This document shows, piece after piece, positions 56,020 through 64,000 of a stretch of DNA of 64,000 bases (the first letter of the stretch is position 1; the number at the start of each line of letters is the position of its first letter). Where the stretch lies: positions 620,001 through 684,000 of the forward strand of contig NZ_JAKJHW010000001.1 in the NCBI RefSeq assembly GCF_021646685.1, read 5' to 3'. The translations under genes were made by a program, and so were the position numbers. The DNA is from Pseudalkalibacillus salsuginis. Lineage in GTDB: Bacteria; Bacillota; Bacilli; Bacillales; Fictibacillaceae. The notes below the pieces were generated by a model. It did not search any database and was not told the origin of the DNA. It was given only the letters and a program-made list of their open reading frames with translations.

Positions 56020-56145
56020 CATTACTGAACAACTTTCTTCATTTTCTATGGAAATCCTTTGAAAACCTCTCGACATATCTAATGAAAGTTTCAACAAATT
56101 CTGATATCATAGGACTAATTTCTATGGATTGTGAGGAGAAGGAAC

Positions 56146-56625
56146 ATGTTTCACGTCGAATCATACGCAGGAAATCGCGAAGAAAATTATGAAATGCTCA
56201 ACAAACAGTTGAAAGCATTATTGGAAGGTGAAACAAGCCAGATTGCGAACCTTGCAAATGCCTCAGCACTTTTGAATCAATTCCTTAATGAAGTCAATTG
56301 GGTCGGTTTCTACCTGATGGAAGAGGATGACCTTGTTTTAGGACCGTTTCAGGGACTGCCGGCTTGTGTCAGAATTCCAGTTGGGAGAGGGGTATGCGGG
56401 ACTGCAGTCAAAGATAAGAAAACAATGCTTGTTGAAGATGTGCATCAATTCCCTGGCCATATCGCCTGTGACGCAGCATCCCGGTCTGAAATCGTCGTTC
56501 CGGTCTTGAAAGATCAGAAAGTTATCGGTGTTCTTGATATTGATAGTCCTGTTACTTCACGTTTTGATGAAATCGATAAAAAACATCTTGAACGATTCGT
56601 ACAAGCCTTAACGGAATTCCTTTAG
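56146..56625 (+). CDS. ytsP: Free methionine-(R)-sulfoxide reductase (GAF domain, YtsP/fRMsr)
   Basis: 159 aa, single GAF domain. Three cysteines at Cys74, Cys84 and Cys108 (LPACVRIPVGRGVCG...HIACDA) have exactly the spacing of the catalytic Cys84, Cys94 and Cys118 of the E. coli enzyme. Reduces free methionine-R-sulfoxide to methionine. The ATG at 56146 follows GAGGAGAAGGAAC; five upstream codons are possible. Convergent with the methionine gamma-lyase gene. Confidence 0.93.
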   Translation: MFHVESYAGNREENYEMLNKQLKALLEGETSQIANLANASALLNQFLNEVNWVGFYLMEEDDLVLGPFQGLPACVRIPVGRGVCGTAVKDKKTMLVEDVHQFPGHIACDAASRSEIVVPVLKDQKVIGVLDIDSPVTSRFDEIDKKHLERFVQALTEFL

Positions 56626-56666
56626 CAGAAATCAGGAGAACGTTTTCCAGGGTATACCCTTGGTTT

Positions 56667-56703
56667 AAAAAACGAGGCTTCTATCAGAGCGCCTCGTTTT
56701 TTT
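56667..56703. terminator. Bidirectional terminator between ytsP and mgl
   Basis: AAAACGAGGC and GCCTCGTTTT stem (56667-56678, 56691-56703) with a 12-nt loop, A-run and T-run on both sides. Confidence 0.88.
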
Positions 56704-56706
56704 ACT

Positions 56707-57909
56707 CTATACCGTTTTCGTTTTACTTATGTGTTGTTGTAAAGCCTGCTCGAGATCTTCCCATATGTCTTCCTTTGCCTCAAGCCCGACAGATAAACGG
56801 ATCAGGTTATCGGAAATGCCCATTCGATCTCTAGCATCCTTCGGCACCACAGCATGAGTCATGGTAGCCGGATGTTGAATCAACGTTTCTGCATCACCAA
56901 GACTTACAGCGATCTTCAATAATTTCAGCGAGTTGATGAGATGCTGTGCGTCTTTCTTATCCCCTTTGATTTTAAAGGAAATAAGTCCCCCAAAACGCGT
57001 CATCTGTTTTTGAGCAATTGTAAAATCTGCAAAATCCGGATCACCTGGGTAATGGACCGTTTCCACTGATGGATGCCCCTTTAGTTTTTGTGTGATATAC
57101 ATTGCATTATCGCAATGACGATCCATACGGACAGGTAGTGTTTTCAAACCCCGAAGTAATAGCCATGCATCAAAAGGGGACATGATTCCACCTATATCCT
57201 TCTGTGTGGTAGCAGCGAAAAGGTCGATCGTTTCCCTGTCACCTACGACAAGGCCCGCAATAACATCACCATGGCCGCCGATGTATTTCGTCGCACTATG
57301 GATGACGATATGACAACCATGCTCTAAAGGTCTTTGCAGGTAAGGTGTACAGAAAGTATTGTCTACCACGACCTTAATATTATATTTAGCAGCTATTCTT
57401 CCGATCATTTCAAGATCGACGAGTTCCATCGTCGGGTTGATCGGCGTTTCTATGAAAATGACTTTCGTATTCGGACGAATATAACCCTCGATTACATCCG
57501 GATGAGACATCGCGATAAGGTCGTGTTCTACATTATATTTATCCCGAAGCATTTGGAGAAGCCCGAATGTACATCCATATACGCCTTGAGAACATAAAAT
57601 GTGATCCTCTGATCTAGTCAACCCCATCAGGACTGCAGACACTGCTGCCATTCCTGAACCGAAGGCCAAACCTTTGTCTCCCCCTTCTAACACAGCAATG
57701 CGCTCCACAAGCATTTTCACCGTAGGATTGCCGAGCCTTGAATAGATGTATCCTTCTTGGTCACCGGCAAATCGATGTTCTCCCGTTTCTGCATCAGGAA
57801 AGACGAAGGTGGAAGTCGGAAAGATTGGAGGGACTAACGCGCCATGATGCTGATCAGACGAGTAGCCTGAATGGATAACTTTTGTCTCAAACCTGTTGTC
57901 TTTTTTCAC
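56707..57909 (-). CDS. mgl: Methionine gamma-lyase (trans-sulfuration PLP enzyme)
   Basis: 400 aa, Cys/Met metabolism PLP family. PLP lysine Lys208 in HSATKYIGGHGD. Tyr111 and Cys113 in GVYGCTFGLL match the active-site cysteine (Cys116 of Pseudomonas enzyme) that distinguishes methionine gamma-lyase from cystathionine gamma-lyase and gamma-synthase, so degradation of methionine to methanethiol, ammonia and 2-oxobutyrate is the likely reaction. ATG behind AAGGAGTGTTCAGGA. In B. subtilis the position next to ytsP and rpsD is held by a GGDEF protein (dgcP/ytrP) instead. Confidence 0.88.
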   Translation of the reverse strand: MKKDNRFETKVIHSGYSSDQHHGALVPPIFPTSTFVFPDAETGEHRFAGDQEGYIYSRLGNPTVKMLVERIAVLEGGDKGLAFGSGMAAVSAVLMGLTRSEDHILCSQGVYGCTFGLLQMLRDKYNVEHDLIAMSHPDVIEGYIRPNTKVIFIETPINPTMELVDLEMIGRIAAKYNIKVVVDNTFCTPYLQRPLEHGCHIVIHSATKYIGGHGDVIAGLVVGDRETIDLFAATTQKDIGGIMSPFDAWLLLRGLKTLPVRMDRHCDNAMYITQKLKGHPSVETVHYPGDPDFADFTIAQKQMTRFGGLISFKIKGDKKDAQHLINSLKLLKIAVSLGDAETLIQHPATMTHAVVPKDARDRMGISDNLIRLSVGLEAKEDIWEDLEQALQQHISKTKTV

Positions 57910-58104
57910 TCCTGAACACTCCTTTTTTCTATACGCGAATGAAAGCGTTTTCTAAATTTATCCTATCACACTCTTATGTCATTTTGTGTTAAATTATTTT
58001 TGTATTTCCCTCACAGAAAGTGTTTAAAAGTAAGTCGCAACAAACCTACGGGAAAAGCAAGCCAGGCGAGAGCCAGCAGTGACCGCTTCCGATTTTCTTT
58101 ATGT

Positions 58105-58122
58105 CTTGGATCACTTCAATCC
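58105..58122 (-). repeat. Fragment of module A in opposite orientation
   Basis: CTTGGATCACTTCAATCC matches the minus strand of the module A core (GGACTGAAGTGATCCAAG) in 17 of 18 positions, followed by CGCAGG. The surrounding sequence is otherwise unrelated. It is the only piece in the opposite orientation, in the region between mgl and rpsD. Confidence 0.5.
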
Positions 58123-58197
58123 ATTTTCGCAGGAAATTAACGATTAAGGAATTAACAATGCGAGGTATAAAAGAAAGACAGATGCCAGGACTTTCTC

Positions 58198-58226
58198 TTG
58201 ACTTTACTCCTCAAACGTTATACACT
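58198..58226 (+). promoter_or_regulatory. rpsD promoter
   Basis: -35 TTGACT (58198-58203), 17-bp spacer, -10 TACACT (58221-58226). This would give a leader of about 200 nt before rpsD. Confidence 0.65.
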
Positions 58227-58229
58227 GTT

Positions 58230-58434
58230 CTTTGTGTAAATTAAGACAGCCATGTGAATTCATGTGAGCCCTCTCATTATGTTCCTTGTAATAGCGGCTG
58301 ATAAAATATTTCAAGGTGCATCGCGTAGCTTCATGCTGTCGAAGTGAAGGTGTATGAAAACATAATGAACACATGAACGATCACACCGGCACTGTTTTTT
58401 TTACAACAAAAAAATGGTGAAGGAGGAGCTATTA
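58230..58434 (+). promoter_or_regulatory. rpsD 5' leader, likely S4 autoregulatory
   Basis: About 200 nt of untranslated leader with several complementary segments, for example GGTGT (58348) with ACACC (58385), and T8 after CACTG near 58391-58399. In B. subtilis the rpsD leader binds free S4 and blocks its own translation. The size and structure fit that, but I could not fold the sequence to confirm it. Confidence 0.5.
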
Positions 58435-59037
58435 ATGGCTCGTTATACAGGACCAAAATGGAAATTATCTCGCCGCTTAGGAATCTCCCTTAGCGGAACA
58501 GGAAAGGAACTTGAAAAGCGTCCGTACGCTCCAGGACAACACGGTCCAAACCAGCGTAAGAAAATCTCTGAATTCGGATTGCAACTTCAAGAAAAGCAAA
58601 AGCTTCGTCATATGTATGGAGTTAACGAACGTCAATTCCGTCGTTTGTTTGACCAAGCAGGTAAAATGAATGGTATCCACGGTGAAAACTTCATGATTCT
58701 TCTTGAATCTCGTTTGGATAACCTTGTTTACCGTTTAGGACTTGCACGTACACGTCGTCAAGCTCGCCAATTGGTTGGTCACGGACACGTTACTGTTGAT
58801 GGTAAGCGTGTAGATATCCCATCTTACCGTGTAGCTCCAGGACAAGTGATCGGTTTACGTGAAAAATCCCGTAACCTTGACATAGTTAAGGAAGCACTGG
58901 ATGTAAACAACTACGTACCTGAATATCTTACAATTGATGAAAACAAGCTTGAAGGAACGTACACTCGTTACCCTGAGCGTTCTGAACTTCCAGCAGAAAT
59001 CACAGAAGCACTTATCGTCGAGTTCTACTCACGTTAA
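58435..59037 (+). CDS. rpsD: 30S ribosomal protein S4
   Basis: 200 aa. Primary 16S rRNA-binding protein. Conserved [25 protein letters not shown], in parts, and the S4 domain [10 protein letters not shown]...[13 protein letters not shown]. No cysteine is present, so this is the zinc-free (C-) form. The ATG at 58435 lies behind GAAGGAGGAGCTATTA. Followed by a terminator (59052-59076, ACCCCT/AGGGGT). Confidence 0.97.
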   Translation: MARYTGPKWKLSRRLGISLSGTGKELEKRPYAPGQHGPNQRKKISEFGLQLQEKQKLRHMYGVNERQFRRLFDQAGKMNGIHGENFMILLESRLDNLVYRLGLARTRRQARQLVGHGHVTVDGKRVDIPSYRVAPGQVIGLREKSRNLDIVKEALDVNNYVPEYLTIDENKLEGTYTRYPERSELPAEITEALIVEFYSR

Positions 59038-59051
59038 TAGGAGCTTGAACT

Positions 59052-59081
59052 ACCCCTGGGCATCTCGTCTAGGGGTTTTAT
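59052..59081 (+). terminator. rpsD terminator
   Basis: ACCCCT (59052-59057) and AGGGGT (59071-59076) stem, then TTTATTATTG. Confidence 0.75.
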
Positions 59082-59114
59082 TATTGATTTAAATGATACG
59101 AAACCGATTGCATG

Positions 59115-60101
59115 TCATTCATTTATTCGCTTTAAAAGTAGACTCAAGTTGTAGATGCGGCTTTTTGTAATGCCTTCATAATCAAGATCCAATGAAATGA
59201 GAAGGTAATTCGCCACTGCTTCTGAATCTATATGCAGGAATTTTCTTAATTCTACATTAGTGATAGCCGGGTTGATCAACAGAGCATAGTCACGAAGGGC
59301 TTGAAGGTGGGCATTTTTGGAGATTGTACTGCAATCGTGGCAAATCCATCTACCATGGATTCTTTTCATCGGACATCGAGAACACTCAGGGCAAAATACC
59401 CCTGTTAAAAGGTCTTCCCTATTCAGTTTAAGCAGATTGAGTAGTTCCGGGTCGCTCGGAATATGCTTTTTGATGAGGAGTTCCTGAAGATTTTGGAGGT
59501 CATTATGGGTGAAGAAAGTCTTTTTATGGGTATTATGAAGGGATATTACTGTGTCTAATAGCTTGGTATCCCGAATCACTTTTTTGCTGAGCAGACCGTC
59601 TTCGTTTTTTGGTTCTATTTTGGCATTTTCATTTACTATGACTACGAAAGAATAAATCGGGATCCTATCATTGAATCTATGCCGTTTCAACCAGTTTTCG
59701 AGTTGAAAATGCTGGTGGTTTACCTGTTGGATGGGATCCTTGTAATAATCCTCCCTATCCTCTTGTTGGCGTATAAGCTGATTGTATTCAGTATCAAAGA
59801 TCAATTTACCAGATAAATTTTTCACTTCAAGAATTACGAAAAAATTAGGATGGGTCAGAAGGATATCGATTTGAAAATGATATTTGCCACTGGTTAAGCG
59901 CAAACCTTGAAAAATGTCGTGACCATAGTCATCCAGGAAACTTAAATGATAATCTAATGACCGCTCCCCACGGTCTCCTGCTTTACTTGTAGCTAACCAC
60001 TTTTCCGCTCTGGCTTTTGCAGAATGGTTTGAGACAATTCTTCTGATTAAGGCTTCCAGTTTTTCGATTTTATATGATTTAAAGTATATCTTTGGGCTCA
60101 A
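59115..60101 (-). CDS. NERD-domain protein with C-terminal zinc ribbon
   Basis: 328 aa. The NERD (nuclease-related) domain at about 43-155 shows the acidic residues of the fold: Glu47 in GERSLDY, Asp79 in FQIDILL and Glu92-Lys94 in LEVKN. A C-terminal zinc ribbon with Cys237, Cys240, Cys243, Cys254 and Cys257 (CPEC..C...CHDC) follows, then an all-helical tail. TTG start at 60101 behind GGAGGGATTTT. Proteins of this type occur alone in many bacilli; nucleic-acid cleavage or binding is likely but unproven. It is isolated between rpsD and tyrS. Confidence 0.85.
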   Translation of the reverse strand: MSPKIYFKSYKIEKLEALIRRIVSNHSAKARAEKWLATSKAGDRGERSLDYHLSFLDDYGHDIFQGLRLTSGKYHFQIDILLTHPNFFVILEVKNLSGKLIFDTEYNQLIRQQEDREDYYKDPIQQVNHQHFQLENWLKRHRFNDRIPIYSFVVIVNENAKIEPKNEDGLLSKKVIRDTKLLDTVISLHNTHKKTFFTHNDLQNLQELLIKKHIPSDPELLNLLKLNREDLLTGVFCPECSRCPMKRIHGRWICHDCSTISKNAHLQALRDYALLINPAITNVELRKFLHIDSEAVANYLLISLDLDYEGITKSRIYNLSLLLKRINE

Positions 60102-60194
60102 AAAATCCCTCCGTTCTTTCTAGATAGATATAACTTCAACACCGGGTTCTGAAATCCTTCAAGTCGCTGTAAGAGCTTTGTTTATTAGAAAAGG

Positions 60195-60320
60195 AATCCT
60201 AGAAATATTGAGTATAATCCTAGAAATTTGAAGAGGAATCCTAGAAAATACAAACTGAATCCTAGAAATTTTGAACATAATCCTAGAAAAAACAAACTGA
60301 ATCCTAGAAATTAGTAAAAA
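60195..60320. repeat. Tandem array of six 21-bp units
   Basis: Six contiguous 21-bp units starting at 60195, 60216, 60237, 60258, 60279 and 60300, consensus AATCCTAGAAA followed by a variable ten. One decayed unit at each end extends the array. It sits between the NERD gene and the tyrS terminator. Same period as the array at 39391 but with an unrelated unit. Confidence 0.95.
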
Positions 60321-60345
60321 GGAATCGCAAAAAATTCTTAACACA

Positions 60346-60374
60346 GGAAAAAGAGCCGTCCACTGACGGCTCTT
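60346..60374 (-). terminator. tyrS terminator
   Basis: GAGCCGTC (60353-60360) and GACGGCTC (60365-60372), 4-nt loop, five T followed by CC on the minus strand. Confidence 0.9.
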
Positions 60375-60380
60375 CCCTAT

Positions 60381-61622
60381 TTATTTTTTTATCTTGACAA
60401 ACTTCCGTTTACCAACTTGGATGATCATGCCGTCTTCAACTGCAATCTGCTGCTGAACATCATCCACTTTCTCCTGATTGATCTTCACTCCGCCATTCTG
60501 GATCATACGGCGTGCTTCCCCTTTTGAATTCAACAAGCCAAGATTTACAATCATATCGACAATCCAAATTTCGTCTTCGCCCTTCCAGGCATGTTCAGGA
60601 ATATCGTCAGGCAAGGCCCCTTTTGAGAAAACGGTCCGGAAATGCTTTTCAGCAAGCTCTGCCTCATCCATGCCATGGTACATCTCCACAAATGTTTTTG
60701 CTAGTTTGATTTTCATATCTCTTGGATGTAGTTCTCCACTTTGGATACCCTCTTCAATCGCTCTAATTTCGTTCATTGGAACTGGTGTTGCAAGCTCAAA
60801 ATATTTAATCATCAAGTCATCCGGAATCGACATCGATTTCCCGAAGATTTCATTCGGATGCTCATCAATTCCAATGTAGTTGTTAAGGGATTTAGACATC
60901 TTACGGACTCCATCCAAACCTTCGATCAACGGTACTGTCATCATCACTTGCTTCTCTTTCCCGTATTCTTCCTGAAGTTGGCGGCCCATCAATAAGTTGA
61001 ACTTCTGATCCGTTCCCCCGAGTTCGATATCACTTTCAAGTGCCACTGAGTCGTAGCCTTGCATCAACGGATAAAAGAATTCATGGATCGAAATTGGCTG
61101 GTTCGCTTTATAACGTTTCTCGAAATCATCACGCTCGAGCATTCGGGCTACTGTAACCTTTCCTGCTAACTCGAGTACATCTGCGAAGTTTAATGTTGAC
61201 AACCATTTCGAGTTGAAGTGGACCTCCGTTTTATCCATATCGATGATCTTGCCGAATTGTTCTACATAAGTTTTTGCATTTTCCCTGATTTCATAATCCG
61301 TCAGCTGTTTCCTAGTTTCCGACTTTCCGGTTGGATCTCCGATTCGACCAGTGAAATCACCGATCAGCAGCTGGATATCATGCCCGAATTCTTGAAATTG
61401 GCGAAGCTTGTGTAAAACGACTGTATGTCCGACATGAACGTCAGGTGCCGATGGATCGAGGCCAAGCTTGACCTTCAACGGCTTACCGGTAGCAATCGAC
61501 ATTTCAAGCTTCTTCTTCAAATCCTCTTCAGGAACGATTTCAACGGTTCCCCTTTTTAAAATCGTCAGCTGCTTTTCAATCTCTTCCTGTTGTGCAGCTG
61601 TGAGTATATGTTCTTTTCCCAC
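60381..61622 (-). CDS. tyrS: Tyrosyl-tRNA synthetase (TyrZ-like class)
   Basis: 413 aa. Class I aminoacyl-tRNA synthetase with HVGH in [17 protein letters not shown] and KMSKS in [11 protein letters not shown], and a C-terminal S4-like domain ([20 protein letters not shown]). From memory, B. subtilis TyrS has HIGH and KFGKT, whereas its second enzyme TyrZ is 413 aa with HVGH and KMSKS, so this gene is of the TyrZ class although it sits at the tyrS locus. No second gene is in the window. ATG behind AAGGAAGGATGAAGGAAAGTGG. Regulated by a T-box leader. Confidence 0.93.
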   Translation of the reverse strand: MGKEHILTAAQQEEIEKQLTILKRGTVEIVPEEDLKKKLEMSIATGKPLKVKLGLDPSAPDVHVGHTVVLHKLRQFQEFGHDIQLLIGDFTGRIGDPTGKSETRKQLTDYEIRENAKTYVEQFGKIIDMDKTEVHFNSKWLSTLNFADVLELAGKVTVARMLERDDFEKRYKANQPISIHEFFYPLMQGYDSVALESDIELGGTDQKFNLLMGRQLQEEYGKEKQVMMTVPLIEGLDGVRKMSKSLNNYIGIDEHPNEIFGKSMSIPDDLMIKYFELATPVPMNEIRAIEEGIQSGELHPRDMKIKLAKTFVEMYHGMDEAELAEKHFRTVFSKGALPDDIPEHAWKGEDEIWIVDMIVNLGLLNSKGEARRMIQNGGVKINQEKVDDVQQQIAVEDGMIIQVGKRKFVKIKK

Positions 61623-61677
61623 TTTCCTTCATCCTTCCCTTTTTATCTATCTTTTTTGGAATTTGATTATTGGTAAA

Positions 61678-61920
61678 TAAAAAACGCCCCTTTCATAATG
61701 AAAGGAACGTATATACGCGGTACCATCCTTCTTGAAGCATCAATCGCTTCCACTTCATTCAGATAACGGTAAAGGTTACCGCCTTTTGCTACTATTTTTT
61801 CACAAAAGGTGCTCGAGGAGGTAATTCACAGTATTCCTTTGTTCTGGTTTTCACCGGACACCAGCTCTCTGTTTACAGGGAGGAAACTGCTACTTATTCC
61901 TGTCTATGCTCTATCAGTAT
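61678..61920 (-). promoter_or_regulatory. T-box riboswitch upstream of tyrS
   Basis: On the minus strand the T-box sequence AAGGATGGTACCGCG (61716-61730) is followed by a terminator hairpin (CGTTCCTTTC/GAAAGGGGCG) and TTTTTT at 61678-61709. Upstream, a Stem I-like structure contains GAATACTG with UAC (tyrosine codon, 61831-61833) as candidate specifier. Uncharged tRNA-Tyr would stabilise the antiterminator and allow read-through into tyrS. Confidence 0.92.
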
Positions 61921-61938
61921 GTAAAAAAGTATAATCAT

Positions 61939-61968
61939 TTTGTACCACATTCATAATCGAAATGTCAA
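61939..61968 (-). promoter_or_regulatory. tyrS promoter
   Basis: -35 TTGACA (61963-61968) and, after 18 bp, -10 TACAAA (61939-61944) on the minus strand, just upstream of the T-box leader. Confidence 0.6.
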
Positions 61969-62057
61969 ATTTACTCCTCTAGTTAATCAACATGAAAGGT
62001 ATTCCATATGTTGTCTATGTGCTATAATGAAAATTGGAAATTTAGGGGGGTATGACC

Positions 62058-64000
62058 ATGAATCACCTATCATCCTTCATCAATAAAGTGAAACATTACA
62101 TGAAGGTTTTAGATGATAAGAACATTTTTAAAATTAGTCGGATAACAGGGAAAGTAGTATGGAACCTGTTTTTAGTCTTGTTAGTCTTAGCGGTTGCCGG
62201 CGGCTTTTTTGCAACTGGAGTTGGTGCTGGTTACTTTGCTTCACTTGTCAAAGACGAAGAAATAAGAACGTATGACAATATGAGAGGCGAAATCTACAAC
62301 TATACAGAAACTAGTAAAATATATTTTACTGATGGAACCTTGTTAGGTAATCTCCGTTCTGATATCGTTCGTCAAGAAGTGGATATCAAGGAAGTTTCAC
62401 CTCATTTGGTAGATGCAGTCATCGCGACGGAAGACGAATATTTTCAAGAGCATGAAGGAATTGTTCCTAAAGCGATTGCCCGTGCAATTTTCCAGGAAGT
62501 TACCGGTGCGGCAGTTCAAACGGGTGGTAGCACATTGACACAGCAGCTCGTAAAAAACCAGATGCTGACTAGGGAGGTCTCTTTTGATCGGAAAGCAAAG
62601 GAAATGCTTCTCGCTTTAAGATTGGAGCGGTTCTTTGAAAAAGAAGAAATACTAGAAGCATACCTTAATATCGTACCATTCGGACGGAATGCTTCAGGTC
62701 ATAACATTGCTGGGATTCAGGCCGCAGCTCAGGGGATTTTCGGTGTGGATGCTAAAGATCTGAGCCTTGCACAGGCCGCTTTTATCGCAGGAATGCCGCA
62801 AAGTCCATTCGGATACACCCCATTCACGAATGATGGAAAAGTCAAAGAGAATTTAGAGCCTGGGCTCAACAGGATGAAGACGGTACTGTCGAGAATGCTT
62901 TCTGGTGGATACATAACCAAAGAGCAATACAATGAAGCTCTAGCACATGATGTTACAAAGGAATTCACTAAAAACTCGCCAAGCCCATTTGAAAATTATC
63001 CGCATTTGACGATGGAAATCGAACGCAGAGCAGTTGATGTCATGAAGGTGAAATTAGCAGAGCAGGACGGTAAGAAATATTCCGAATTGACTCCGACTGA
63101 AAAGAGCAGCTATCAAAAAGCAGCCGACCTTGAATTAAGGAAAAATGGTTACAAAATTGATATTACAATCGATAAAGAGATTTATGATGCATGGCAAAAA
63201 ACAAAAAATAAAGTCGCATATGGACCTGATACAACAAACCCTGAAACAGGTGAAAAAGAACTTGAAGATGTAGGTGCCATGCTGCTCAAGAATGATACAG
63301 GGGAAATTCTAAGTTTCGTCGGTGGGCGTGATTATGAGCAAGAAAACTTGAATCACGCGACACAGTCGTATCGACCGAACGGCTCCACAATGAAACCGAT
63401 CCTTGTATATGCTCCGGCAATGGAGATGGGGTTGGTGCAACCCGGATCGATCATACCAGATACAAAATTTACGTATGCAAATAAAGGTGGAGCTAAACCA
63501 TGGAGTCCAAATAACTACGATGGCAGATACCATGGATTGGTAACAGCTAGAGAAGCATTGAAAAAGTCTTATAACATCCCTGCTGCTCGTACGTATGTAA
63601 AGATGGACCGGTTAAAAGCGACTGAATACCTTTATAAGATGGGATTCACGACTTTAAGTGAAGAAGAACGCCATTACCCTTCACTTTCCCTTGGAGGTAT
63701 GACTACAGGTGTTACTGTGGAAGAAGCAACGAATGCCTATACCACTTTCAGCAATCAAGGAAAGTTCGTCGATGCCTATATGATCAAATCGATCAAGTCC
63801 AAAGATGGCGAGGTCGTATATGAACATAAATCGAAGAAAACAGAGGTCTTCTCTCCTCAAACCGCTTATTTGACTTTAGATATCATGCGGGATGTCGTAC
63901 GGAGCGGGACTGCTGCAGGATTACCAAGCATGCTTAAACATCCATCCGTTGATTGGGCTGGTAAAACAGGTACGACCCAAGATTTCCATGATGCCTGGTT
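62058..64000 (+). CDS. Class A penicillin-binding protein, PBP1A family, 3' truncated by window
   Basis: 647 codons are in the window and the gene runs past its right end. Cytoplasmic N-terminus, membrane helix at about 34-60, glycosyltransferase domain (GT51) with catalytic Glu125 in ATEDEYFQEHEG and GGSTLTQQLVKN (157-168), then a transpeptidase domain with Ser443-Lys446 (NGSTMKP), SYN at 504-506 and KTGT at 636-639. Bifunctional peptidoglycan polymerase and cross-linker. ATG behind AGGGGGG (62044-62050); another in-frame ATG at 62052 is less likely. Found beside tyrS in several bacilli. Confidence 0.93.
   Translation, partial: MNHLSSFINKVKHYMKVLDDKNIFKISRITGKVVWNLFLVLLVLAVAGGFFATGVGAGYFASLVKDEEIRTYDNMRGEIYNYTETSKIYFTDGTLLGNLRSDIVRQEVDIKEVSPHLVDAVIATEDEYFQEHEGIVPKAIARAIFQEVTGAAVQTGGSTLTQQLVKNQMLTREVSFDRKAKEMLLALRLERFFEKEEILEAYLNIVPFGRNASGHNIAGIQAAAQGIFGVDAKDLSLAQAAFIAGMPQSPFGYTPFTNDGKVKENLEPGLNRMKTVLSRMLSGGYITKEQYNEALAHDVTKEFTKNSPSPFENYPHLTMEIERRAVDVMKVKLAEQDGKKYSELTPTEKSSYQKAADLELRKNGYKIDITIDKEIYDAWQKTKNKVAYGPDTTNPETGEKELEDVGAMLLKNDTGEILSFVGGRDYEQENLNHATQSYRPNGSTMKPILVYAPAMEMGLVQPGSIIPDTKFTYANKGGAKPWSPNNYDGRYHGLVTAREALKKSYNIPAARTYVKMDRLKATEYLYKMGFTTLSEEERHYPSLSLGGMTTGVTVEEATNAYTTFSNQGKFVDAYMIKSIKSKDGEVVYEHKSKKTEVFSPQTAYLTLDIMRDVVRSGTAAGLPSMLKHPSVDWAGKTGTTQDFHDAW

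Noticed and set aside
60159-60344. 61-aa minus-strand ORF made of ISRI-type heptads
   Set aside because: It coincides exactly with the 21-bp tandem array, starts at a GTG without a ribosome binding site, and 21 bp being a multiple of three keeps any stop-free frame open. A repeat artefact is the simpler reading.

Overview
The window is a chromosomal segment of a low-to-moderate GC, spore-forming Bacillota of the family Bacillaceae. Evidence for this: strong AGGAGG-type ribosome binding sites with frequent TTG/GTG starts, T-rich intrinsic terminators, a T-box leader, sporulation genes (ytaF, ytrH, ytrI, ytfJ, an alpha/beta-type SASP), and a gene order that from memory closely follows the Bacillus subtilis speD/gapB to tyrS region. 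No phage, plasmid, insertion sequence, transposase, CRISPR, rRNA or tRNA gene was recognised. Most of the window is core metabolism and is transcribed leftward (minus strand).

Layout, left to right. 1-7 kb: speD, gapB, coaE, ytaF, mutM, polA (polyamines, gluconeogenesis, CoA, repair). 7.4-10.5 kb: phoP-phoR and a MaoC-like protein. 10.9-14.4 kb: the TCA cluster citZ-icd-mdh. 14.6-17 kb: three membrane proteins. 17-27.5 kb: pyk, pfkA, accA, accD, a FadR-type GntR regulator, malic enzyme and dnaE, so lower glycolysis, malonyl-CoA synthesis and pyruvate/NADPH supply lie together. 27.6-36.8 kb: ytrH-ytrI, nrnA, ytoI, ytkL, ald, moaB, an EcsC-like protein and several small proteins. 36.9-44.3 kb: ackA, a YtxK-like methyltransferase, tpx, ytfJ-ytfI, yteJ-sppA and NAD kinase. 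44.4-57.9 kb: ytcJ, an acyl-CoA synthetase, SASP, nifZ-thiI, a BrnQ transporter, ezrA, hisJ, a TetR regulator, free methionine sulfoxide reductase and methionine gamma-lyase. 58-64 kb: rpsD, a NERD-domain protein, tyrS with a T-box, and a class A penicillin-binding protein cut by the window edge.

The most unusual content is intergenic. A dispersed family of structured repeats of about 100-240 bp (modules A and B) occurs at least six times, plus a tail at the left edge and a divergent relative. Every A/B copy has the same orientation and lies directly behind the intrinsic terminator of a leftward gene. Two copies show compensatory base changes in the same predicted stem, which argues for a conserved folded RNA or single-stranded DNA. 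Two tandem arrays of exactly 21 bp per unit (seven units at 39.4 kb, six at 60.2 kb, unrelated units) occupy the same kind of site. Four terminators are composite, with a long outer stem around a loop of about 25-60 nt that in three cases holds a clear inner hairpin. A near-canonical FadR-type operator sits between two promoter candidates upstream of the malic enzyme-regulator-accDA block and suggests that the regulator controls its own cluster.

All functions are assigned by reading motifs and from recall of families and gene order; no database search was possible.
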